Source of the DNA: Lagopus muta
Lineage: Eukaryota; Chordata; Aves; Galliformes; Phasianidae
NCBI RefSeq assembly: GCF_023343835.1
Contig: NC_064443.1
Coordinates: forward strand, 3,162,001-3,226,000
Reading direction: 5' to 3'
Length of the DNA stretch: 64,000 bases
Position 1 is the stretch's first letter. The number at the start of each line of letters is the position of its first letter. This document shows, piece by piece, positions 27,776 through 41,060 of this stretch. Under the pieces are notes generated by a model. The model saw only the letters and a list, made by a program, of their open reading frames with translations. It did not search any database and was not told the DNA's origin. The position numbers and the translations under genes were made by a program.

Positions 27776-29919
27776 CAGCGCCGCGGGCTGCGGCCGTGAG
27801 ATCCCCAGCGGTGCGCTGCCCGCTCGGGGCTCCCACCCACAGGCATCCCATCACTCTGCGTGCACCCTCTGCTCCAGCTCCGTAATGCCCCGCCGAGGGA
27901 TGGCAGCCTGGCGGCGGATGGCAGCCGGGGCACGACACCCTCCCCGCGGGCACCGTCACCCCACAGAGCCGGCCGCGACCCCACGGAACGGTCCCACACC
28001 CACGGCCGGGCAGGGCACTGGGGCGCGGGGCCGGGCCGCGGGGCTGCGGTGACATTTCCCAGGCGCCGCGGGCAGGGAGCGGGGCCAGCGCGGCCGTCAG
28101 CGCCGTGCCCCGTCCCGTGGGGGGCACGCAGCACACTGCGCCCTTTGTTGGGGACGGGGATCCGTCCCCGCGGCCCTCCCTCCGCCCCCGCCCGGGCCCG
28201 GCACCCGGCGGCAGATCGGGATAAAGGGAGGGCGGCAGCCGCGGCCCCGTTCCAAGGCAGCAGCGGGGACGGGAGGCGGAGGTGAGGCTGCGAGCGGTTG
28301 CTCTGGGGGGCTTCCACACCGCGCTGGGTGCTGCCGTGGGGATGGAGGCACCGGGCTGAGCCGAGCGGCACTGCGGCGCCGGGCGATAAGAATCCGCTGT
28401 GCTTCCATAGCCACCGCCGTGCCATCAGCGGCCACTTTTTGCACGGCGTCCGGGCCCGTGGGGACCGCTGCGATGGGCGGCCGTGATGGGATGATCTGGC
28501 CGGCACATGGTGGGGAGGTGGGGGAGGACCTGGTACAGCAGGGACAGTGACACGGGATTAGCTGGCACGGCCGGAGCGGGCCTAATCCTGGCAGGAATGT
28601 GCAGGGGCCATGCGGGGAATGGGTCTCTGTATTGGGGCAGTGCTCGTCAGCCGCGGGTTGAGGGACTGAGTGGGAGCTGCGCTGAGCCCATCGGGGTCCT
28701 GATGTGCCGCATCCTTGTCCGGGAGCCAGGGGAGCCAGCCCAGCTCAGGGGAAGACTGCTCCGGGGCAGCGGTGCCCCCTGTCCTTGCTACGTGCCAATG
28801 GCACGGCTCGCATCCCGGCGCGTCAAATCCCCACTGCAGCCTCCGCACGGCTGAGGAGCCGCAGCCTCAGGCTGCACAAGTCCCCAGCCCGGGCCCCAGG
28901 TGCCCCCGCCGGGCAGGGGCTGCCGCTGGTGGTCCCTATGCTGCCAGCAGGGCTGAGCAATGGTGGCTGTTCCCGGGGGGCCCCTCACACCGCACAGACA
29001 AAGCGCGTCGCTGGGGTCTGCCCGGGGACCGGAGACAAAACTGTGCTGAGGAGCAGCGGGGCGGAAAATCGATGCATTCCCGCATTCCTGGGGACGGGAG
29101 GAGAGATCCAGGGACGCTCCATCCCATCCCGTGACCCCAGCACCGGCCCACCCGTCCCCGTCACGCGGGAGCCGGCGCAGGGCGGGGGGGGGCAGCGGCA
29201 ACGTGGCACCCCCCCTCTGGGCCTGCCCGGCCCTGGCAGCTCTGGCGCTGTTTTTCCGGGACACGGCCGCGGCCCTGAGACGCCTGATGGCTTCTGCAGG
29301 TGGGGCCGCTGCTGGCGGGGCCTGCCGAGCTGCTGGCACCGGCCGCGGGCTGCCACCGCACCACGTCCTGCTGCTGGAGGCAGGGGACATCCCCCGGCCT
29401 GGGACCGGCACAGGGATGCCCGGGGGATGGATGTGTCGGCACCGCCACAGCCGGTGATGGGGACGAGTGTTGAGCGCGGCCAGGCCCTGCCTCTCGTCCC
29501 GCAGCGCCTCGGGCAAAGTCTTGCAACGCGGCAACCCGTGACGCAGCGTCCTCGTCCTCGTGGAGCGCGGCCAGCACCCACCCGCTGCCACCGGGACGAG
29601 AGCGGGGTGGCCCTGGCAGCGTCCCTCCACGGCCCCCCCGGCACAGCCGCTGCCGGCACCTCTCGGCACTTGCTATTCTTGGCAGCAGCGGCTGGAAAAT
29701 GGGAGGCAGCGCAGGAATTTTGTTTGCTGCAGCCTGGGCCCGCGCCAGACATCTGGGCCGCAGCTGAGCGCGGCCCCCCCTCGCCCCCCCGGGCCCTCGA
29801 GCCCGCAGCTGCCCCTGGGTGCGCCCAGCGGGTGGCACCGGGGTGGCACGGCCGTGGCACGGCGGGCGTTCGGGGCGGCGGCACTGGGTGCGGCGGCACG
29901 TGGAGGGAGGTGTAGGGCA

Positions 29920-30330
29920 CGGCTGTGCGCGTGTCACACGGCCGCGTGGGCAGAGCGTGCGTGCATCGGTGCACACGCACGATGGGCGTGAGGGCACGGC
30001 GGGCGTTGGGGAGCGGCGAAGGCTGCATCTGTGCTCTGCGCGCTGGTGCAAGGCGTGTGCGTGGCAGCGGGTGCGGTGCGTGTGCATTCGCACGTTGTGT
30101 ACAGGTGCGTGCACCCGTTCGCGCTTGTTTACTTACAGGTGTGTGCGTGCACTTGCCTGCACTGTGCGGTCCCTGCCCAAGCCTGCATTTGCACGTGCGT
30201 GTTTGCGTTTGCACGGCTGCTCTCGCGCACTTTGCACACGTGTGCGTGCGCTCGCAGGTGTGTCTGCAGGTGCTCGCAGGTGGCGGCGTGCCCGCGCGTG
30301 TTTGCACGTGTCTGCACGCTCGTGTGCCCC
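29920..30330. repeat. Alternating GTGC/GCAC-rich degenerate repeat, Z-DNA-prone
   Basis: About 400 bases dense in GTGCGTGC, GTGTGCGTG and TTGCACGTG words, mostly alternating purine and pyrimidine, without a fixed period. It abuts the SEMA3B GC-box cluster. Spurious open frames rich in C, V, R and H result from it. Confidence 0.65.
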
Positions 30331-30349
30331 CGGGCCGCCCCCCGCCGCC

Positions 30350-30450
30350 CAGCCCCGCCCCGCCCCGCCGGGGCCGCCCCGCCGCCCTCCCGCGCTGCCG
30401 CGGGGCGGGGCGGGGCCGTGCGGGACCGGGCCGAGCCGCGCCGAGCCCAG
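30350..30450 (+). promoter_or_regulatory. SEMA3B GC-box promoter and probable non-coding exon 1
   Basis: A cluster of CCCCGCCCCGCCC and GGGGCGGGGC boxes lies at 30350-30416, followed by a good donor (CCCAG then GTGGGT at 30451). The SEMA3B coding exon is preceded by an acceptor (CTGCCTGCAG) ending at 30842, so a non-coding first exon ending at 30450 is likely. The start site itself is not visible. Confidence 0.45.
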
Positions 30451-30869
30451 GTGGGTGCCGCGGGACGGGGTGGGGGACGCGAGGCGACACCGGAGGCTCC
30501 GCGGGATGGCACTGAGCGCGGGGGGGCACTGAGCGCGGCGGGGCCGGGGGTCGCCCTTCCCGATGTCGGCGGAGCCGCCGCTCGGTCCGGCCCGCAGCGG
30601 GCGCGGTGCGCGGCAGGCAGCCCGTGCGGCGTTCACCCAGCGCGGGGCAGAGCGCTGCGTGCGGGGCGTCGCGGCGGGGATTAAGGAAGGCTTAACGGCG
30701 GGGAACGCGGCGGGTCCCGTCCGCGCCCCGATGGCGAGCCTTCCCGTCCGTGCCCGATGCGGGGCAGCGCTGCCAGCCCGAAGCGGGGCCGCGGGCGGGG
30801 GGCCGTAACCGGAGCTGACGTCCCCCCACGCTCTGCCTGCAGCCCGGGGGCCGCGATCCAGCCCCGGCC

Positions 30870-34798
<3,929 letters not shown>

Positions 34799-34997
34799 AG
34801 CCCCCCCGGGGCTGCGCGCAGCGGACCGGGAGCGGCCCCCCGGTTCGGCTGAAGGCGCGGGGCGGGGGGGCGGTGTATTTATTGACGGCTGGGAACGGTG
34901 GGGGGCGGCCCCGCACGGCGTAGGGGTCCCGGGGCTCGGGTGGGGGTGGGTTCGGGCGGGAGAGGGCCGTCCCCCTCGGGCTGTACTGATGGAGCTC

Positions 34998-35003
34998 AAT
35001 AAA
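34998..35003 (+). terminator. SEMA3B polyadenylation signal AATAAA
   Basis: AATAAA in the context GGAGCTCAATAAAGC lies 200 bases after the SEMA3B stop. It gives a short 3' UTR. Confidence 0.8.
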
Positions 35004-35112
35004 GCAGAGGAGGCAGCACGGGGCCCGGCTCAGCGGTGTGTGCCCAGCCGGGAGCGTCCCCCCCTCTCCTTATCCTGTAGGATGCCGGGCGCTTCTCCCC
35101 GCCCCTCGGCTA

Positions 35113-35141
35113 CACTTTCGTTTCCTGCAAAACCGAAACCC
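35113..35141. promoter_or_regulatory. ISRE-like pair between SEMA3B and OASL 3' ends
   Basis: CACTTTCGTTTCC (35112-35124) is followed by AAAACCGAAACCC (about 35129-35141). Both are interferon response element-type words (GAAA/TTTC direct repeats). The first is the reverse complement of a 13-mer upstream of OASL at 37853-37865. It lies about 350 bases beyond the OASL poly(A) signal. Confidence 0.45.
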
Positions 35142-35490
35142 GAGCTCAGCACTTCCCCGGCTCGGCTCAGCCCCGGCGATGACCGCAGCCTGCGGTGACG
35201 CCAGCCCAGCCCCGCTCCCAGCCCCAGTCCTGGCGCTGCGGGCACAGCTCCGGGCCCCCCGCAGTGGCATCACCACCGCCGTGCCCAGCTGGCTCGGGGA
35301 CAGGTTGCCCCTGTCTGTCCCATTGCTGCCACCCCCCTCCCTGGACCACGGGCGATTCCACAGGAACCATTTCTTCTCCCCCAAGCAATAGCATCCCAGA
35401 GCGGTGGACATACGCTGTCTCCCTGCTCCCTGGTGTTCAGGTCCCCCGATCCACTCCACACCCCCAACAGTACGAGAATGTTTCACAGGT

Positions 35491-35496
35491 TTTATT
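35491..35496 (-). terminator. OASL polyadenylation signal AATAAA
   Basis: TTTATT on the given strand, 43 bases after the OASL stop on the opposite strand. It implies a very short 3' UTR. Confidence 0.75.
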
Positions 35497-35538
35497 CCCA
35501 GGCTTGGGGCAGGGCTGCAGGCTGGCGATTAGGGTAGC

Positions 35539-37504
35539 TCAGGAGGGCACAAACCATCGGGGAAGGGGTCCCGCACCACCCCGCAGCCGCAGCAGCAGGT
35601 AGATGGTGCTGCGGGGCTGCACGCCGTAGTGCTCCAGCCTGTGGTTGTTCTCCAGCTCCCTGGTCTCGTAGGTCAGGCGCTGCTGCTCCACAGCCAGGCC
35701 CTGCCGTGCACAGATCTGCTGCTTCAGCTGCCGCACGGTGTCGCTGGGCCGTACGGTGTAGACAGTGGTCTTGTTGTTGCTGTCCTTCACCAGGACATCC
35801 ATCTGCTGGGGCTCTGTGTGCAGCAGCAGCAACGTGACGTCGTAGAAGAGGCCGTGGGTGGCCAGGCTGTCCCCATCCTGCAGCACACTGGGGCAGTTGC
35901 TGAAGTTCTGCTGCAGGGCCAGGCGCTGCTGGTAGCGGGGGATGCCCCACTCCTTCTCTATCTCCCCCTTCAGCTCCCAGACTTTGGTGCTGGGTCTGAC
36001 TTTCCTGCTCAGGCTGATGCCCTGCAACTGCTTCACTTGCACCGTCACAGATCGGGCAGGCTGTGGGGACACACGGAAGGTGGGTTATAGCCATAGGGGA
36101 ACAGGTGGGACCACAGTGCTGCCGTGTGAGCAGCCCTACCTGCACATCCCAGGAGTGGGTAGCACTGACGCAGGGCAGTGAATGACGGCTCCGGGCTGCC
36201 TCCTTGGCCACCAAGTCCCAGCTCTTGTCTTGGCCCAGGATGCCAGTGGGGTCAGCAGGATCCAGAATGACAGGGCTGCAGGCACAGAGAGGGTCCTGCC
36301 ATCAGGGCACAGCCCCTGGAGCACAGCAGTAGGATGGGGACACGCTCCTTACCGGGGCTGGCACAGCTGCTTCTTCAGGTAGGCACCGATCCTTTCATCC
36401 TGCAGGGAATAGTACTTCTCCCAGTAAATACAGATGTCCTGGTACCGGCCAAGCAGCTCCAGCACAGTGCAGAAGCCCTCGGCCATCCTGAAGTCCTCCC
36501 TGTCTGTGCCCTCCTCCCAGGCATAGATGGTCAGCAGCTCCAGCGCATACTTGGGGGGCAGCTTAGCGTTGGGGTACTGCGGCTTCAGCACCTGGGGGCA
36601 CACGAGTGGGCAGCTGGTGGGGCTCTGAGGTGCCTGTGGGGGCACAGAGCAGCCAAGTAACCCCACTCACTTGCTTGTACCAGTGCTTGACCAGGCGCAC
36701 CAGGTCCTTCAGCTTAGCAGGGCGCCACTTCACAAAGTTCTTCTGCAGTTCTGTGAAGCTGGGGGAGAAATCGCCGGGGCCACAGCGCGTGGCCAACAGC
36801 TTCACATAGACCTCGGGGTCTGGGCGGGCATCCTCAATCACCTGCCCTGTAAAGGTGAGAGGCACCTTGAGCCCCATCCTGCACCCCACAGCCCAACAGA
36901 TGTCCCCCACCCTGAGCCCCCATCCCACCCCGTGCCCCATCCCACCCAGCACATCGTAGGCAGGCAGGATGTCGACGTCGATGGACTCGCCGGAGGTGTA
37001 GGAGGAGAGGGTGAGGCTGAGGGAGCGCGGTCTGTCCCGGCTGTCCTTGTAGCACGGAGTGCTGATTCTGACACTGGACGACGCCGGGGGACACTCGTAG
37101 AGCCGCCTCTCGATGATGGCGAGGATGCGGCCCCGCTCCTCCTCCTGCTGCTGGTAGCTGGAGAAGCAGTTGACGAAGAGCACCACATCGGCATCCGAGT
37201 TGTTGCGCAGCGCCGTGCCCTTCCCCGCCGAGCCGCCCTGCGGGGACACGGCACAGCTCAGCCCCCGGCCCCCGGCCCCCACCCCAGGCGCAGGGCGGCG
37301 GGGGGCTGCGGGCACCTTGACGGTCTTGAGTACGCGGATGCCCTCGAAGCAGCGCTCCTTGAGGAAGTCGCAGATGTCCTTCACCGTCTGCCTCACCGCC
37401 GTGCTGAATTCCGGGCTGGGTTGCAGATGGGCGGCCACCCAGCCATCCAGCTCGCGCTCGCTCACGTTCTCCAGCCCCATCGCCGAGCCCACATCCAGCT
37501 CCAT
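35539..37504 (-). CDS. OASL: 2'-5'-oligoadenylate synthetase-like, two ubiquitin-like domains
   Basis: An interferon-induced antiviral protein: OAS enzymes sense double-stranded RNA and make 2'-5' oligoadenylate to activate RNase L. Six exons in transcript order: 37504-37316, 37237-36946, 36846-36671, 36591-36353, 36275-36140 and 36060-35539. They sum to 1554 nt, giving 517 aa. The nucleotidyltransferase part shows the GGSAGKGT loop at residues 64-71, metal-binding D78 and D80 in SDAD, and D152 in VDILPAYD, so the catalytic triad is kept, unlike human OASL. The OAS C-terminal domain follows to about residue 344, then two ubiquitin-like domains (about 349-427 and 430-506), the second ending LRLRGG plus 11 residues. 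The ATG at 37504 was chosen because the frame above it has no other ATG. ISRE words lie upstream. In human, OASL is on 12q24, not here. Confidence 0.93.
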
Positions 37505-37783
37505 CCCGCTCACTGCGCCCCGACGCCGCCCGCCGCAGCTTTAAACCCCGAGGCCTCCGCCCCCAGCCGGGTGGTCCCGCCCCTCGGCCACCCCCCCTTC
37601 TCGCCCTCCCCCCGCCGTTCCCCCGGGGCACCCCTGGGAGCTCCTCGCGCTGCCGCCGCTTTGGGGACGATGGTCCCCATCTCCCGGGACCCCGGGATGC
37701 GGTCACCCCGCAGCCGGCACGAGCACCGAACGTGTCCCCGCAGCCCAGCTGGGAACGCAGGGACGGTGACTCGGCGGCCGCCC

Positions 37784-37866
37784 TTTCGGTTTCGGTTCTG
37801 GCGACTGTTTCGGTTCTGCGTCAGTTTCGGTTCTGATACCAGGAGCGGCCGCTGGAAACGAAAGTG
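37784..37866 (-). promoter_or_regulatory. Interferon response (ISRE/IRF) array upstream of OASL
   Basis: Read on the OASL strand, CAGAACCGAAAC occurs three times without mismatch (37800-37789, 37818-37807 and 37835-37824). The copy nearest the gene extends into GAAACCGAAAGG (37795-37782), a textbook ISRE with two-base spacing. A TTTCGTTTCC box follows at 37854-37863. The array lies about 280-360 bases upstream of the ATG, where an interferon-inducible promoter would be expected. Confidence 0.7.
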
Positions 37867-37899
37867 CGGGGAATGGGCGGGGAAAGGCAACAGCGACGG

Positions 37900-38530
37900 G
37901 TGGGGGGGTGCGGGAAGGGGACAGGAATGGGGAAAGGGATGGGGACAGAGACGGGACAAGGTGGGACTGGGATGGGACAGAGATGGAGACAGAAGTGAAA
38001 CAGAGATGGAGACAAAAGCGTAACAGGGTAGGGATAGGGATGGGGACAAAAATGGGGACAGGGATGGAGACAACAATGGGATGGGAACGTGAATGAAAAT
38101 GAAACGGAGACAGAATAGGAATTAAGATGGGGACAGAAATGGGATAGGGACGGGAATGGGGACAGAAGTGGAATGGTTGGGGACAGAGCTGAGAAATAGG
38201 GGTATAGGGATGGGGCACAAATGGAGCTGGGGATGGAACAGGGGTGGGATGGAGCTGGGGACACAGCTAGACATGGGGATGGATACATGGGTGGACAGGG
38301 ATGGGGCAGGGATGAAGCATTGTGGGATGGGGACAGAAGTGGGACAGGAATAGCATGGAGCTGAGCACAGAGCAGGGACAGGAATGGGGACAGAGACAGA
38401 ACAGGGCAGTGCCAGAGCTGGGGGTAAGTGTGGGTACAGCAGGGATGGGGCAGGGATGAGTCATTGAAGGGGACAGGGATGGAGTTAGAGATGGGACAAG
38501 GATGGGAACGAGGATGGGGACAGGAAGGAG
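37900..38530. repeat. Degenerate GGGACAGGGATGG minisatellite upstream of OASL
   Basis: Some 630 purine-rich bases are made of irregular 6- and 12-18-base units such as GGGGACAGGGATGG, GGAGACAGAAGTG and TGGGACAGAAATGG. It lies between the OASL ISRE array and the 3' end of the LSMEM2-like gene. Units are diverged, so no perfect period can be given. Confidence 0.75.
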
Positions 38531-38665
38531 GAGCTGGCAGGAGGACTCATGCCATCAAGACAGAGCTGCCTTGTGCCCAGCTCAGAACATTGTCTACCAA
38601 CAGCATATATGTACAGCAGAGTATTTAATGCCTGGGGCTGCCCCACTGGGGACTGCTCCCTTGCT

Positions 38666-38671
38666 TTTATT
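38666..38671 (-). terminator. LSMEM2-like polyadenylation signal AATAAA
   Basis: TTTATT on the given strand, about 385 bases beyond the stop of the LSMEM2-like gene, followed by a T-rich transcript-end context. It fits a 3' UTR of about 0.4 kb. Confidence 0.6.
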
Positions 38672-39054
38672 TTTTTAACCAAAAATAGGGTAACAGGAGA
38701 GGCAGAGGGTGCCGTCGCGCTCTGTGCCATGCCAGCTGTCTGCTATGGCCCCTGGCTGCCCAAACGTGGCACAGTCCACGGGGCTGACCTCGGTGCTCTG
38801 TGCCTCCCAGGGCCATCCTGGCACCGCCGTGCGCTGGGGGAGCAGCGGCAGGCACGTGGGAACGTGGTCGTGTTGGCGACTTCCTAAGCCTCAATGGCAG
38901 GAGGTAATGATAAAGTGATGGGAGGGTGCCTCCTGCTGGGGCAGGTGCCCATCCTCGCAGCCCTTCCCTTTCTTCAGCAGCGTGGCGAGGCCAGGGTTGC
39001 CCCCATGTGTCCCGGGGATGGGGCGATCCGTGCGGGGCTGCTCCGTGGGGCGGC

Positions 39055-40620
39055 TCAGCGGCGCTGGGCGCTGGCATTGAGGTGAGCCCAGAGCTGCCCG
39101 CTGGCCGCCCGCAGCTGGCGCATGGCGTCCTCCTGGCTCTCCAGCCACTGGGCCAGCGCCTGCACCGACTGGCTCTGCAGCACTGTGGGGAGCATGGGGC
39201 ATGGTGGGGACCGGCTGTCGGCTGTCCTCAGACATTGCCACCTCCCACCACCCAACCCACAGCCACGTACCGCTCAGGTAGATGGCCAGCGTGGCCAGGA
39301 CCAGGCTGGCCAGCGCCAGGAAGCCCAGCAGAGCGAGGAAGAAGGAGTGCCCGGGGCAGGGGCACGTGGTTGGAGGCGGCACGGGGCGCAGCGTGGGCAG
39401 GTGCGGGGGACCGTGGGGCGCTCGGTGCAGCCGGGCACTGGATGGAGTCGGGCCATTCCCTGCAGCAGCAGGGATAAGGGGGTCAGCGCCTGCCCTCAGC
39501 CCCCTGTTCCGCAGCCCCTCGCCCTGTTCTTGTCACCTTCTGTGCCCTTGTGCCCAGCGGAGGCCCAGTGCAGGTCACTGATGGACGCCACGGGGTGCAG
39601 GCTGATGGCTCCGGGGTCCATTCCATCGGAGTCAGCGGGCTCTGCTGGCACGGTGCCCTCTGCCCTTCCCACACCATCTGCAGGGAGGAAGGAAAGGGGT
39701 GAGTGCATCTCAGGTACCCCTGAGGTGACCGGAGGCCCCCAGCTACAATGACCACTCCCAGGAGCAATGCCAGCCCTGGTGCCAACCCAGTGCACAGGAC
39801 TGCTGCTTGCAGAGTGGGGCCAGACCAGCGCTGGCCATCCCCCAGCCGCCACGCTGTCATCGAAGCAGTTAGCAGGAGCCTTGTGGCTGCACTCCCAGAG
39901 CCTCGTTAGTGCAGCTGGCAGTCACACAGGGTGGGAAAGTGCTCCTGCCCCACAGTATCTGGGGCCACCTTGAGACTGTGGGTGCAAGCAGCCCCTGGCT
40001 GTCACCTGGGTTGGCCGTATCCACAGCACTGTGTTGTAGAGCTCGGGGATGCACAGAGGGAGGAGTGGGTCCCATGCTGGTCCAGTGCCCTGTGCTGCAG
40101 TGGTATATGCCCAGAGGATGGGCAGAGCAGCATGCAGGGCTCCAGCTCGCTCAGCACTGTTTCAGGAAGCAATTGGGGCAGAGCGAGGGGACATTTTCAT
40201 GGCATTTGCACGGTGGTGAGCAGTGGGCAGGGCTGATGGCCTTGTGCCCCCACCTAGGATCAGGGCTGGTGCTGTGCTGGGGCCACAGGGCTCCAAGGGG
40301 CTGGTGTGCACCAGGTCAGCGCCCTTTGGGGCTGGGGGCTCCCAGGCCCCCCAAAGCACCCTGCAGGCACTATGGGCCAAACCCCTCACTGCAGGCTGCC
40401 CCCACAGCCTGCCCCTCTGCAGCCTGCGGTGCTGTGCCAGCCGCTGTCCCCTCCGTCCCGCAGCGCTCTGCACCCCTTCCCTCCCTGGGCTGGCATCCCT
40501 GTGGGCTGGGCAGCGTTTGGCCATAGCCACTGAACAGCCCCAGTGGCACATCTGCCCCGGGTGCCAGGGACCCACACCCCTCACTGCTGCCAGCCTACCT
40601 TCTGCAGCCTCCCTGGGCAT
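39055..40620 (-). CDS. LSMEM2: Leucine-rich single-pass membrane protein 2-like
   Basis: Four coding exons in transcript order: 40620-40599, 39677-39537, 39459-39271 and 39182-39055. They sum to 480 nt, giving 159 aa, close to the roughly 164 aa of human LSMEM2. Phases fit at all three GT-AG junctions. The protein starts MPREAAED, has an acidic then proline-rich cytoplasmic-type region containing SISDLHW, one strongly hydrophobic leucine/alanine segment (about residues 93-118) and a C-terminal helical stretch with heptad-like spacing (LQSQSVQALAQWLESQED). No signal peptide. The position next to SEMA3B agrees with human LSMEM2, but the strand is opposite. The name rests on synteny, length and topology more than on residue identity I could recall. 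Exon 1 has only 22 coding bases, so it is the least certain part. Confidence 0.75.
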
Positions 40621-40868
40621 GTCCCCGGCCCCGCTCCCCTGGGCAGCCAGGCAATCTGGGGCCCCCGGGAACCGGGCACTGGGCTCCTAGTGCGCCAACT
40701 GCTCAGCTTAAAATAGGACAGGATGAAATGTGTTTGGGGGGATAAAAATAGCCTTGGGGAGGGGGGCCCAGCAGCCGCAGGCAGCATGGTGCCAGCGTGG
40801 CGGAGGGAGGGCAGAGCTCAGGGCCCTTCATGCACCTTTCCCTGGGCACGAGGCACAGCTGAGATAGG

Positions 40869-40879
40869 GAAACCGAAAC
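40869..40879 (+). promoter_or_regulatory. ISRE word GAAACCGAAAC upstream of LSMEM2
   Basis: A perfect GAAANNGAAAC element sits about 250 bases upstream of the LSMEM2-like start codon and about 100 bases past the HYAL3 3' end. It shares the octamer ACCGAAAC with the OASL array. Confidence 0.45.
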
Positions 40880-40983
40880 ACGGGTCCGTTCCTTCCTAAG
40901 CCATACCAGGGGTTCCTTGTGTACCCGACCTCGAGGCTCCCCTCAGTTTTGCCCGTGAGGACCATGTAGCTGCAGCAGGATGG

Positions 40984-40989
40984 TTTATT
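40984..40989 (-). terminator. HYAL3 polyadenylation signal AATAAA
   Basis: TTTATT on the given strand, 71 bases beyond the HYAL3 stop. A neighbouring tandem pair of ATTTAAATAAACGGG units (about 40987-41017) gives the local AT-rich context. Confidence 0.65.
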
Positions 40990-41060
40990 TAAATAAACGG
41001 GATTTAAATAAACGGGAGCACGGGACAAACCGGTGCTGGCACAGCAGCCCCCAGCTCTGC

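Larger units (their letters stand above)
19343..30330. other. Intergenic region between SLC38A3 and SEMA3B, about 11 kb
   Basis: Head-to-head spacer with no coding gene that I can recognise on either strand; long open frames track GC content. It probably holds the SLC38A3 promoter and SEMA3B regulatory DNA. Contents: MIR-like fragments near 20346 and 22221, a near-duplicate segment at 21733 and 22120, CpG-rich blocks at about 22450-24080 and 27550-28420, a CA repeat near 23093-23114 followed by an A-rich purine run, a CR1 at 25056-25440, an AT-rich island at 25975-26130, a pyrimidine tract at 27079-27541, a CGGTG repeat at 27741-27775 and a GTGC-rich tract at 29920-30330. Confidence 0.55.

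Noticed and set aside
28985-30529. Minus-strand open frame of over 500 codons upstream of SEMA3B
   Set aside because: Very high GC and CpG content removes stop codons; the peptide is Arg/Pro/Ala low complexity, lacks any domain and runs through the GTGC repeat and the SEMA3B promoter.
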